Positions 49,148 through 59,814 of a stretch of 64,000 nt of DNA are shown here, piece after piece (within the stretch, counting starts at the first letter, position 1; the number at the start of each line of letters is the position of its first letter). A program made the position numbers and the translations under genes. Origin of the DNA: Sinonovacula constricta (lineage: Eukaryota; Mollusca; Bivalvia; Cardiida; Solecurtidae); NCBI GenBank assembly GCA_007844125.1, contig CM017563.1:1-64000 (forward strand). The letters are read 5' to 3'. The notes below the pieces were generated by a model, which did no database searches, was not told where the DNA came from, and was given only the letters and a program-made list of their open reading frames with translations.

Positions 49148-49330
49148 ATAAGAGTAGTTTCACAACTGGTAAGCCAAGTGTCAGGATAATGTGACAGGGT
49201 CTGGTATCATGCCAGGTGTTGACGGAAGCTATATACAGCGAAGGCATCACTTTATCTACTCAAGTGGATAGCGCCTCTAGATAACTGAAATACTGTTCCT
49301 GGGACTATAAACCCAACACAAAAAAACACA
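49148..49330 (+). mobile_element. SINE family A, 5'-truncated
   Basis: Matches 52020-52200 from TAGTTTCACAACTGGTAAGCC through GGTATCATGCCAGGTGTT to AAATACTGTTCCTGGGACTA and an A-rich tail. Confidence 0.72.
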
Positions 49331-49375
49331 ATGTGTGGCTTATTCACAAAAGATAAAGTAATGTGACATAATATA

Positions 49376-49784
49376 AATGAGGATATTCAACAGTTTGCTT
49401 CAGTTTGCTACATATCAAGTGCATGTTACAATATTTTTTCACTGTTTAGAGGAATTTAGGCTGAGTCTTTGCATAAACTCATACCTTAGATTATGAACAC
49501 TACCTCAATTGTTCGACAGTGCAAAGCATGAAACAAATTGCTCTAAGTATTCATTCTTTCTAAACTCTAAAACAGTATAATCGGGGGCTGGGGTGGGAGT
49601 AGAGGCCAGTTTCTGTTTAAAATAGTAATCAGTGATAGGCAGATGATTTTGATGATGATATGATCTTTTCACATAAATGTAGGATGTCAATAAACAGTAC
49701 ACAATGTGATCATTACAGGTAACATTTTTAGGGATTGTTTAAGGGGGGGGGGAAATCTTGGTCCAAACTATTGGATACATCCTT
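49376..49784 (-). mobile_element. MITE of the AAGGTGGTATCC family, minus orientation, shortened
   Basis: Left end AAATGAGGATATTCAACAGTTTG, right end GGTCCAAACTATTGGATACATCCTT, TA on both sides. About 75 bp shorter than other copies and missing the CACGTGAC landmark block. Confidence 0.65.
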
Positions 49785-51867
49785 TAAACTCGTTTCCATT
49801 CAGAGAGGGAACACTGAAAGTATAGTAGCATACACTCTCGTCTAAAATGGCCACTTTTCATGGTGCACCATTTAATGGATAAGGAAATGAGAATCTCACA
49901 TCCATTATAAAGTTTATTCACATCCATAATGGAGACATAAATATATTTTGTATGATTTGAGGACATTGACCTGGTCATAACTCATCAGAAGTCACTACAC
50001 TTGCAACATGCTCCATCCAATGGCTCTCACATTCATCAAGAGGCTCTGGAAACTTGCAGCACAAAAAATAGTCAATGATTAATTTTCGTAGCTCATGTTC
50101 ACATTACCAACAATATTTAAAGGGACAATTAAGATATTCATAATATTTCTGATGGCATTCGTGTCAGATCTTGACAAAAGAACTCTTAAAGCAACAAGGC
50201 CTTAAAACGTGTGTGCCATGTAGTTCTTGTTTTGAATAGTTATATACTTGTTACTTTGTTTTACATAATTTATTATTTTTAGTTCACTCAATTTATATAA
50301 TAGCATTGTTTTCATTCTCTAAATTGTATCAAGTGTAAAATGACATTAGTAACTTTTCTTCTTCATGTGTTGATTTTCTTAAATATTATTGTCAATCTGA
50401 CAGTGTTTGGAAATTACAAGCTTACAATATTATGTTCAGTGTGTGATTTAAATATACAAGACGTACAAGCTCAATGAAATGTCGGAGAAAAATCTGGAAA
50501 GGAAATTTAAGAAAACATTTGAACTGCTTAGCATCCTTCATTACCAAATTGAGAAAGGAAAAGTTTTATAATGAGATGCACACTGAGTGCTCCATTCTTT
50601 TTAGAAAGAATGTGTGTCAATGAGTGCTTTCAAATTTTCTGCTATTTTCTCCCACCCCCTCTCTCTTGTATATTGCATGTGTGTGCATCCATAATTGTTT
50701 TAACTGTTGTAAACCCTTAGCGTGATAAACACGTTTTTGTACAACTTTGGCAAATGCTGTTAATCCAGATCGGGCAAATCCCTGCTTGGAGCTTTCTGAT
50801 CAGGATCTGCACTATTTGCTGCTAAATCTCTGGCAATATGTCTAGGCACCTTTGTCTGTCAATGTTAAGAAGATGACTATGAAGTCTGGGTTATTAACCA
50901 ATTTAGGAAGCTAAGTGTTATTTTTTTCCATATAAAGTATTAACTTTTATCTTATTTTCAAATATAAAACCTTTGAACCGGAATACATAATGGAGCTAAA
51001 TTTTAAATCTTGTCACAAACTTCAAAAGAGAATGTTGTCTTTAAGTTGTGAGAAATTTAAGCGTTGCAAAACTTTTAAACTATTTTAAGCAATTTAAGCC
51101 ATATAACACATACATTTGAACTTTGCATGTGGTTCTTTATTGTCAAAAAATTACCCCAAACTGGCTAAGTCACATTAAAAGTTAAAAGGACAAAATACAC
51201 TTGATGATTGTGGATATGTGGATTTTTTATTATACATAGGATAAGTTGTCTTCAGTATTGAATAAGTGCCGGCTTATTTCTAATACCATACATGTATACA
51301 ATCAGAATTGACCATTCAACCATACCATCTTTTAAACTTTCATTTCAAACATCCCATCATTCCGATTTTGCCGACAATAAAAACTACATACATATATTCT
51401 TAAAAAATGCCATATAAATATATTGATTATCGAGATTATCTTCAGATGGTTTTATCCCGAAAATATTAAAGTGTTCATATATTGACAATATGGTCAGAAA
51501 ATACATTGAGGAACAATAAAAAAACAAAGTATACATTTACATATAAAACATAAAAGGTACGATAAAGATAAAGAAGTAGATTTGGGACCATGCATTTGGA
51601 TAGACATATGTTACTTATCTGCAGTCAATATAACACAGTTCTATGGTATTTCTATGAACTGGCTTTCTCTTTATTCCTTTTTATAAGTTTTATAAGTTTT
51701 TAAAGTCACCTTATTGTTGTATTGAAAGTACACAAAAATATCGGCTTTCAAAAAAACAAACATGTCAATGAAAATGTCCCGAATGTGGTGGTTATCTAGT
51801 ACAAACTAACCAAAGAGTAAGTGACAGTAATGTGTGTATGTATTTCTCTTTGTCTTAAGTCAAATTT
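49785..51867. other. Gene-free stretch with one bivalve-type repeat
   Basis: 50715-50850 (CCCTTAGCGTGATAAACAC ... TCCAGATCGGGCAAATCC ... TGATCAGGATCTGCACTATT) resembles a dispersed repeat I associate with clam genomes. The rest is AT-rich with no supported feature. Confidence 0.4.
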
Positions 51868-51881
51868 AAAAATGGTTTGAC

Positions 51882-52201
51882 CGGACCTGGTAGCGCAATC
51901 GGTAGAGCGTCGGCTCCAGGTACGGGAGGCCCCGGGTTCGATCCCGGGCCGCGACATACCAAAGTCGTTAAAAATGGTAGTGGTATAGCTTTCTTGCTAA
52001 CGCTCAAGCAAATATAAGGGTAGTTCCACGACTGGTTGGCCCGGTGTCAGGATAATGTGACTGGGTGTGGTATCATGCCAGGTGTTCACGGCATGCTATA
52101 CACAGTGAAGGCAGCACTATAACTGCTTCAAGTGGACACCGTCTCCAGATAACTGAAATACTGTTGGTGGGACGATAAACATAATAAACAAACAAACAAA
52201 C
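51882..52201 (+). mobile_element. Full-length tRNA-derived SINE (family A) with perfect TSD
   Basis: Head CGGACCTGGTAGCGCAATCG (box A) and CCGGGTTCGATCCCGGGCC (box B) form a tRNA-like region. The body runs through GTGTCAGGATAATGTGACTG and GGACACCGTCTCCAGATAAC to ACTGTTGGTGGGACGATAAA and a (CAAA)n tail. A 14-bp target-site duplication, AAAAATGGTTTGAC, sits at 51868-51881 and 52202-52215 with no mismatch, so this is a recent insertion. Confidence 0.9.
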
Positions 52202-52693
52202 AAAAATGGTTTGACATTTTAAATGCTTACAAGTAACACGTTCAATCATTTTCTTATCTGTCATAATCGGAAACCTTAGGAACTATCTACAATAAAACAC
52301 TAAGCTTTATTTTAAACCCAAAGACATTGAAAATGAGTGGTCACAAACAAGTCATAGATAAAGTAACAATAGTAACCCGTCTTTTTTTCTATAAAAATAA
52401 TGGATAATAACAAATTAGTTGATTATTTCACAGTGGAATATAAAGTTTTCCATAAATTTTTAAGTCTGGCTTTACGGACAATCCCAACTTTGTGAACAAG
52501 CGGATTAGAAAAATATGGCAAGTGTCATTTTCATTAATTATATTAAATTGGTTGAACTTTAAGCAATACTATACATTGTTTTTGATTTGATCCTTTGCAT
52601 CCAATGTCGCAATGACGAATTTTCTTTGTCTGGTTTGCTCTTGTTGAATTTTGTCAGGGACCACTTTTAAAAACAGTTTGACATAGGTGTGAA

Positions 52694-53160
52694 TACTTAC
52701 TTACTTAGTCATCTTCATCCACATCTGGGCATAGGGCCTTCACTACTGTATGCTATCTGGTTTTGTCTTGAGCCATGTGTTTAGCTTCACTCCATGATAG
52801 GCTTTGGAACTTAAACTCAGTCTCTAAAACCTTTACCAGGTGGTCAATGGTCTACCTCTTGTATCTCCAATCCATATCTGTCCAACTCTCTGGCTGCATG
52901 TGCTGCCTTCCCCGACTCACATTCAAATTTCCAAAGACTTTCTTCGGAGAGACAAGAGTCTGCAGACAAGTCCGCTTCATACGCTCTCTCTCTCTCCGGG
53001 GTCGATTCCGTTGATCCATATGGTTAACAATAGTGTTGGTTTCTGTAGTGAGCTTTTGTTTTACAAGGTAGAGTTGCTAGCAATACGTTCAACACTCCTC
53101 CTTTTGCAGCACGGGCTTGGGACCGGCCATGGCGGTGTTATAGTGTATGCATGGTTCACC
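52694..53160 (-). mobile_element. RTE-like non-LTR retrotransposon remnant, internally deleted
   Basis: Read on -, it holds a 5'-type stretch (CCATGGCCGGTCCCAAGCCC, AAAGGAGGAGTG), then peptides AAHAARELDRYGLEIQEV, like the endonuclease start of RTE-class ORFs, then FKFQSLSWSEAKHMAQDK and VVKALCPDVDEDD*, like the ORF C-terminus. The stop is followed by a short (TAAG)n tail (52694-52707), as in RTE elements. The whole reverse transcriptase is absent, so the two ends have been joined by a large deletion. Several frame breaks. Dead copy. Confidence 0.7.
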
Positions 53161-53475
53161 AATAATATCATGTCAATCGATATTAATTGTTCTCCTACAT
53201 CAGCAGTTGTGATGCTAGCAACTGAAATAGGATTTATTTCCAGCTTTCATTGTGAGTTGTTTTTCTTTCTTGTGTAAATTTACTTGTTTGATATCTGGCA
53301 TAACAGGCCCGGTACATAGCAATATTATGTTGGAACCTTTAAAAATATCACCGACCAGTTGTTGGCTCAAAATAGCTGCCTTGAAGTATTTAGCTCAACC
53401 CTTACAGAAAAGAACAACAGATTGCAGCTACACAATAAAATTATACAACCAATTGTGATCACATAAGTGATGAAC

Positions 53476-53622
53476 AGCTACTTGGTGGACATTTATCTGG
53501 GTAGAACCACTGGCACACTTCAAGACAGCTGGAAAACATTCCCACATTAAGTCCTTCATCGTCAACGGGACACGTGGTAAGTAGTTAATCAGTCAGAGGA
53601 ATAACAAATCTTGATTCTACCA
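53476..53622 (-). mobile_element. SINE family B, partial, minus strand
   Basis: Contains CTGGGTAGAACCACTGGCAC, AGCTGGAAAACATTCCCACA and TTAAGTCCTTCATCGTCAAC, which match the family body; the head is decayed. Confidence 0.6.
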
Positions 53623-53934
53623 TTATGCCAACGCCAACAGAATACAAAAAAAGAAAAACAACATCAACATTACTGTTATAAGCTATTCCAGCTTTATATG
53701 AAGAAACCATTATATTCATCTGACATAGTCTATCAACAAAATATATAGCTGTGCTTTGTAAACGATTGTGTTGTATAAATGAAGAATGACTAAAATGCTA
53801 TAAATAAGTAATTTAAAAACGAACAAGAAACATCAGAAATAAATCCTCATTAATAGTCATACAGCAGTTTCTGAATACGATGTTTTATTCAATTTGGTGA
53901 ACAAACTATTATTCTGACAATGTGCATGTAGTTT

Positions 53935-54240
53935 ATGTTTATATGGTTTATCGTCCCACCAACACTATTATTAGTAATCTGTTATCTGAAAACGGTGTCC
54001 ACTTAAAGCAGATATAGTGCTGCCTTCACTGTGTATAGCATGCCGTAAACACCTACCACACCCAGTCACATTATCCGGACACCGGACCAACCAGTCGTGG
54101 AACTACCCTTATATTTGCTTGAGCGTTAGCGAGGGAGCTATACCGCTACCATTTTTATGACTTTGGCATGTCGCGGCCTGGGTTCGAACCAGGTGCTTTC
54201 CGTATCTTGACGCTCTACCAATTGCGCTACCAGGTCCGGT
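53935..54240 (-). mobile_element. SINE family A, near full length, minus strand
   Basis: Runs from the inverted tail (GGTTTATCGTCCCACCAACA) through ACGGTGTCCACTTAAAGCAG and CCGGACCAACCAGTCGTGGA to the tRNA-like head (box B GGGTTCGAACCAGGTG; box A region GCTCTACCAATTGCGCTACC). No (TTTG)n remains at the tail. Confidence 0.8.
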
Positions 54241-56374
54241 ATGTGAAGGTAGATCATCTGTAAAATAAAACATGATCAAAACCTTGATAGATCTTTTTTT
54301 CACACTTCATCATCACAACTCTCCTCTGATAGTATATTTATATATTATTGTAAATCTAAACACATCATATTGTTGAACTCATACAATACAAAAGCAAAAC
54401 AGTGGAACAGGCTTTGTGTTGTGAAAACTATCAATATATATCAGGATATGTTCATTGTTTAATTTTTATTTAAATGATATTCATGAATGCATGAGTTTTT
54501 TGTAAACAGTCTAATCTCTATCTGATTGTTTAATCTAGCTTAGTCAGGAAAACTTTTCAGTACTGATTTTGGCCCATCCCTTTTTAAAGGCGATCTCGAA
54601 AGCTAAGAAGCTTAATGACTCAGCTGTCAGCATCTGGCCACCAAAACGTATCCTATTGTCTTTGTTTACCTCGTTATGTGTATCTTTTGTCTGCCGAAGC
54701 AATAATAAGTTTTAATAAAGCGCAATGGGGTAACAATCCGATACACCTAAAAATCCCGTAAGACAGTGAACGTCAAAATAACGTTGACTTGCTAACTTCA
54801 TTTTGATCAAATGCTTGTTTGCACTGTGGCCATTTTGAGAGAACCCCTGTTCTCACCCTTGTACACTTACCAGTTGGTCAGAATCTGTATATTATGTACT
54901 GTAGCGACTTCCGCAGTCATTGTAGTACAGCGGTGCTTTTGAAATTGCATTACATCGGTCAATTACTTCTCCGAAGTTGCTTTGTATATTTAATGGCCAT
55001 GAAATGACGCGATGGATTTCGACAATCCTGAATGTAGACACGCATGCATTTTTGCTCTTCTATGATAATGTTATATTCACCAGTATCTGTTATTTTACAT
55101 TGTATGGCTACAAATATTGCAAATATTGTATACCAATAGAATTTGTTCTGTTCTGTTTAAGCTAAAACTTATTATGCCGCATTAGCTTGAATTTCTTCTT
55201 TCTCCTGTCCGTTTTTCTTCTGACGATCCATATACAGAGCTGCGCTTCGCAGCGCATGTGTTGAAAAGGAATCGGAGTCCCCAGCCAAAAGAGCTCGCGC
55301 TTAAAATAGAATAACCGGGCGAAAAAATATTAGTAACACTTCTCAGTCGGTTACTTCTTACATCGATATCAACAATTATGAGGCAGATTTCTTGTCATAC
55401 TTATTATCAATAATCCGGTATCATTACAGGCTTTCGTTACAATATATAAGAAAAGGAATTTAAAGACAATTTTATCCAAAAATGTCGCTTTCAGCCATAT
55501 CAGAAAGAGTCACTTTAATAACACCACACCTTTCTTTTTTAGCGAAAAGGAGCCGTGCAGATAGAATACACTTGGTATAAATATTTTTTCACATCCAATT
55601 TCTGGTTACTCACACACATGCGCGCGCTCGGTAACAATTCATTTTTAAAACACCCAACCTGCTTTCTCACTCGGGGTTTGGGACCCGACGTTTGCGCAGT
55701 TAATGATTTGAATTTTAAAAAAAGAAGCCAAAATAAATGTGTTCAGCCGCAATTAAGTATGCCGTTATTAAAACAAACAAATATGTTTTAATGACTACTA
55801 ATAGTGCTACATTCCAATAACGAACTTAGATATAATACAGTTAAGTGACCAGCACACAAAATAAATAACAGTTGGGTTAATATCTATCATCTTTTTATAT
55901 AATTAAATACGAATTACTATCTTTTAATTAAGCATATTATTGGTAATCAATAGCAAGTTGAGTTGCATTTTAAAGTTGACGGATGCACCGATATACATCA
56001 AATATAAACAATAGCGAAACCTTTACTCATACAAAATGCAGAAAAGACAGACAAAGCAAGCTGTTTGTCCTTGAGACGTATAATAATAAAATATTATTTA
56101 CATATATATAACTATGGATTGCTTATCTATCTTATACCTCAATTGTAAATGTGATAAAAAAAGGCTTAACAAGACAAAAAGAGTTCACGATTTAAAGCTG
56201 AATCTTCAAAGAAAATGTTTGTTGTTATGCCATTTAACAAACCCACTGCTCTTTGTTGTCGTTACTTGTTAAAACACAATTTCCTGTTTAATTACCAATC
56301 TCGAACATTTAAATGATTTAATTATAACTTAACATATTCCAAAGTTTCGTCAGTCATCACCTACCAATAACAAT
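54241..56374. other. Gene-free stretch
   Basis: No exon recognised. A short perfect hairpin GCTGCG-CTT-CGCAGC at about 55242-55256 is the only notable structure. A slightly CpG-richer block at 55200-55320 carries no clear promoter elements. Confidence 0.4.
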
Positions 56375-56482
56375 TCATTTGTGCACATTTCACACACACA
56401 GTCAGTATAAAAAGTACACAATGGTGTAAATATGATACTATACATGCGCTATGTTCAAAGCAAACGATTGTAAAAATCAAGA
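56375..56482 (+). repeat. Direct repeat flanking a LINE remnant, left copy
   Basis: GTGCACATTTCACACA ... ATATGATACTATACATGCGC ... GTTCAAAGCAAACGATTGT matches 56888-57000 on the other side of the LINE remnant. Too long and diverged to be a simple target-site duplication. Confidence 0.55.
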
Positions 56483-56503
56483 CATAAATTTATAGTTGTA
56501 GGA

Positions 56504-56870
56504 ATTGTTGTTGTTGGCATCCTTCTGTCTCTAGAGACAATGGAGTCTGCACCTGAATATTTACTTAGTTGTGGGTCGGCAGCTGTGGCTGAATAAGTCA
56601 ATGCGGGAGCTGCAGCTTCTGCTGCACTTGCTACAAGTGGTGGGTACTATGGGGGAGCAGTGGTACGCTGGATTCTCTCTGTTTGCGGCTCTTCCTTTCC
56701 TCGTGCTGGATGTATACCTTTACCTCGGTCTGTTTGATGCCGGTTATGACATGTGCACGCCATTTAGAGCGGTCGGAGGTTGTTGTTTCGAGATATGCTT
56801 TGTTGATGTTGTAGGAATTACATCTGATAAAAATACAACATAATTTTCTGTAAACCAATGACATATCACT
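56504..56870 (-). mobile_element. Non-LTR retrotransposon ORF2 C-terminal tail with CCHC-like finger
   Basis: On - it reads INKAYLETTTSDRSKWR, then IKQTEVKVYIQHEERKSRKQR, and after one frame shift CSKCSRSCSSRIDLFSHSCR, followed by a stop (complement of 56561-56563). A DRxxWR helix, a basic E/R/K-rich stretch and a final C-x2-C-x3-C...SRIxLxSH-x3-C finger is the usual ending of a class of metazoan LINE ORF2 proteins. The 3' tail has GTCTCTAGAGACAGAAGG and then (CAACAA). The reverse transcriptase is absent: a 5'-truncated copy. Confidence 0.72.
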
Positions 56871-56887
56871 CATGAACTATAAAACAT

Positions 56888-57000
56888 ATGTGCACATTTC
56901 ATACAGTCATCCACAATCAAAAGGACACATTGACATTGATATGATACTGTTCATGTGCTTGTGCTATGTTTGGAGCAAACATTTGTGAAAATCCAGGAAG
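56888..57000 (+). repeat. Direct repeat flanking a LINE remnant, right copy
   Basis: Partner of 56375-56482 (GTGCACATTTCATACAGTC ... ATGATACTGTTCATGTGC ... GGAGCAAACATTTGTGAAAA). Confidence 0.55.
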
Positions 57001-57129
57001 TAGTTTTCTAGTTAAAGAAATTATTTCTGATAAAAAACAACAGGTTCGGAAAACCAATGGCATATTTAAATCACCTGTCATTGACTATTTTGCATCTTTA
57101 AACCCAGAACGTGCTCGGAGTTTTGGTTA

Positions 57130-57480
57130 AAGACTTCTTAGTTGTTAGTGGTAGGATTCAAGTTGCGGTCATTCCTTATTATTCATTGCGAACTGGAAGT
57201 CTTCTCTGCAGCCTTCTGCACTGCTATGTTGTTGTCTATTTTTCCATCCCATAATTCTTTAACGATTACACAAAGATTGTGCAGAACAATCTTGATAACC
57301 AATCTCAACTGGATAATTAATTATCATATTACCAGCATCCCAACACTGCTTTATCAGCTTGGCATGCATTGTCCTTTTGTTTGTTGCATCACACCTACCT
57401 AAAGTTGGCTTAAAGTAACAATAATGTCTGGTCAAAGTGCGGCATAGCTGATATTTAAGCTTTTTTTCCGCCACTAATAT
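57130..57480 (-). mobile_element. Second LINE ORF2 C-terminal fragment
   Basis: On - the frame reads AKLIKQCWDAGNMIINYPVE then IGYQDCSAQSL and is then broken. This resembles the conserved ending of another metazoan LINE group (L-x3-C-x2-AGW-x5-PVE-x-G-x-RGF-x2-x-S). The RGF is changed to QDC and later frames contain stops, so it is a decayed fragment, distinct from the neighbour at 56504-56870. Confidence 0.5.
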
Positions 57481-59045
57481 AATACAATCGACTTCTTATT
57501 ATGTTGGCTTGTTATGCCATCCTTTTCCTTTACAAATCCATCTTATTGTTCCTTTGTCAGGGTTTCTGTCTCTTAATACATTGACATGGTTCATCTGTAC
57601 CAGGCCTATGGACAGATAAAGATATACAAGAAATTATTTTGTAATATCATAATTTGTAATTAATAGACATCTTAAAACTTACACGTTACAAACAAAGCTA
57701 CTTTCTTTTTAAGAGCTGACTCCTTTTATTTTATGTTAAAATTATTAGTCACCAGCAAAACATGTATACTTGAAGATACACATATTTACTGTAAGACCTA
57801 AGTCCTATGCCTAGTATCAGTCATGTGACCAATGTTTTCAGGAAATGTTAAGTATGTTTTGGGATTTTCTCAGACAAAACGTTGAGGGCTTTTCTGCAAC
57901 ATGAACAACAGGACATTGCCATTACTCTTAAAAGTCGGTGCTACTAAAAACAACATCCAAAAGCAGTTGCAAGGGGTTTGACCTTCATAGCCCTGCAACG
58001 AAAAACAAAGATAATACCATAATTCAAGCACAACCCATCACATCAACAAACAGCTTGATTTACTGATCCCTATAAAACAACATTGCACAAGACACATTAA
58101 CTATCGGCTACGTGAGACAAAATGATCATATGTAATAACTTTATAATTTGTACAACAGGAGCATTAAACACTGTCATATCATTGTTAATAATTGCGACAT
58201 GTCACTGATATTGTTTATGGACATGAGAACAGTCTTGACTTACACTGGCCCAACAGGTATAAGTATATGTTCATTTGCAGATATATAAGACTTTTGTTTT
58301 AACACACAGACATGTGACATATCTGCTCTCTTTACATTTCAGAATTGTTTCTCCTTTCCAGATGTAGAGTTAAGTCTGCTTTTAGTCTTATAGACTTCCA
58401 GTTAGTTTTCAATACTTTTATTTCTTCAGTTAATTTTATCAATTAAATTAGATTGATTTATTGACAGTCATTGTAAAATACGCCATTGTTTCATTTTAGC
58501 TATGCTTAATATTCCCTGCAAAACACCCAAATTAAGGACAAAAGTAAAATAGTATCACAGCAGCTAAAAAGGGAAAGAGGAAACATTGACAAAACAGCAT
58601 CATCATGTCAATGAGCATTGATTACTTCCTTAATGTTTTAATTGTCTCTTTTAGGTGTAGACAAAATAGGCTTTTGACCAGGTAAGTGTTAGGTATTTAC
58701 CTTGGGCAAACCTAGTAAGTAAACATTGGTGATTATCTCAAATTATTAAAGAAAAAGATGTGAAGACAGTTGCCAGTGTCGGGTACTGAAGCTATTGAAT
58801 GCGATTGCTGTGAAGCTGTAGTTCATTGCTTTTGTCCCAAGATAGTAAGCCACTCAAGCAGATGTCACTTTGAAATAAGATAAAAAGTGTATCCAATAAC
58901 TTTGTAATCAAAGTAAATCATCTCTCTACTGAGCACTTGCATATTCTTTCCCAGAACCAGACTTCATCAAGCCTTTGGCATAATTATAACATTCGGCATA
59001 GAACTTTTAGTTAGATTAAATAAATAACACATATATCTCTTACAG
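57481..59045. other. Probable intronic or intergenic stretch
   Basis: No exon that I can support. A CAG|GTAAGT-like donor at 58678-58686 (GACCAGGTAAGTG) has no matching open exon upstream. It lies before the orphan exon at 59046. Confidence 0.35.
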
Positions 59046-59205
59046 ACTGTTATCACGGGACAGACAGCCTAGTCAAAGATATGTGCCGCCTTAAAGGGCC
59101 AAAGGACAAGTACAGTTATGGCGAAGACAAAATCTATAACCTAAGGTCATTTATAGAGAATGAGCTCATATATGACCTTGACCACGAGGATTGCACTTGT
59201 AACTG
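59046..59205 (+). CDS. Orphan internal exon of an unrecognised protein
   Basis: Acceptor CTTACAG ends at 59045 and donor GTAAGC begins at 59206. One frame is open for all 160 bp and is split at both ends: it starts CYHGTDSLVKDMCRLKGPKD, contains YGEDKIYNLRSF and ENELIYDLDHEDC, and ends CTCN before a split Trp codon. It is hydrophilic, with four cysteines and many charged residues, and its base composition is richer in GC than the flanks. The other frames stop early. These are the marks of a genuine exon, but I recognise no family and could not find the adjacent exons, which may lie outside the window or be short. Confidence 0.55.
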
Positions 59206-59269
59206 GTAAGCGGGATAAACCTTGACGTGAATGTCAGTAAGATGAAGTTTGATTAAATTTCTGTAATGA

Positions 59270-59515
59270 ATGTGATGAAATGTTATGACCAATGAAGAGA
59301 CCACGTATACCAAATATCAACGCTCAAGCTCTTGAAACAAGTCTACCCAAGGAACATTTATACCACATATCCAGCCATTAGCTATTGTGGTTTCTAACAA
59401 GTAGTTTTTTGAAGTTTTTGAAGTTAGCTATGACACTGGACGGTGGGCGATTGACACTGGACGCTGGACGGTCACAATAGCTCACCATGAGCACATGCTC
59501 AGGTGAGCTAATAGA
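59270..59515 (+). repeat. Bivalve-type dispersed repeat with AGCTCACC hairpin
   Basis: CCAAATATCAACGCTCAAGC, GGTTTCTAACAAGTAGTTTT, GACACTGGACG-type blocks, then AATAGCTCACCATGAGCACA and TGCTCAGGTGAGCTAATAG. The last part folds as a hairpin. Familiar from bivalve genomes. Confidence 0.6.
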
Positions 59516-59577
59516 AAAAGTTGTTCTGTAGTTGAGGCTATATTAACTTAATATATTGGTAAAGTAACTGAAACTCC

Positions 59578-59752
59578 TCTGAGAGCTCTGACCGCTGGGT
59601 TAGAGTCTGGTCGCGGCCAAGTACTTAATGTGGGAAGATATTCCAGCTAAACGGCGTTGTGCCGGTGCTTCTACCCAGACACTTGTCTGGAGGTTTCCCT
59701 CCACCCAAATTGCCGGGTGTTACTATAATGACTAATGACTATAATGACAATG
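59578..59752 (+). mobile_element. SINE family B, 5'-truncated
   Basis: GGGTTAGAGTCTGGTCGCGG (degraded box B), AGTACTTAATGTGGGAAG, GGTGCTTCTACCCAGACACT and CCGGGTGTTACTATAATGAC. Confidence 0.65.
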
Positions 59753-59814
59753 ACTGAGGACAAGGGCTTTTAGTATGTTCATATCTGAAGTCAAGTAATT
59801 AAGAGTTATTTACT

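Noticed and set aside
51881..51956. Functional tRNA gene
   Set aside because: Box A and box B are good, but the segment is the head of a 320-bp SINE with tail and target-site duplication.
52840..53277. 145-residue plus-strand frame
   Set aside because: Opposite strand of the RTE-like remnant, whose minus-strand peptides match the family.
56571..56843. 90-residue plus-strand frame
   Set aside because: Antisense of the LINE ORF2 tail; the minus strand carries the DRSKWR and finger motifs.
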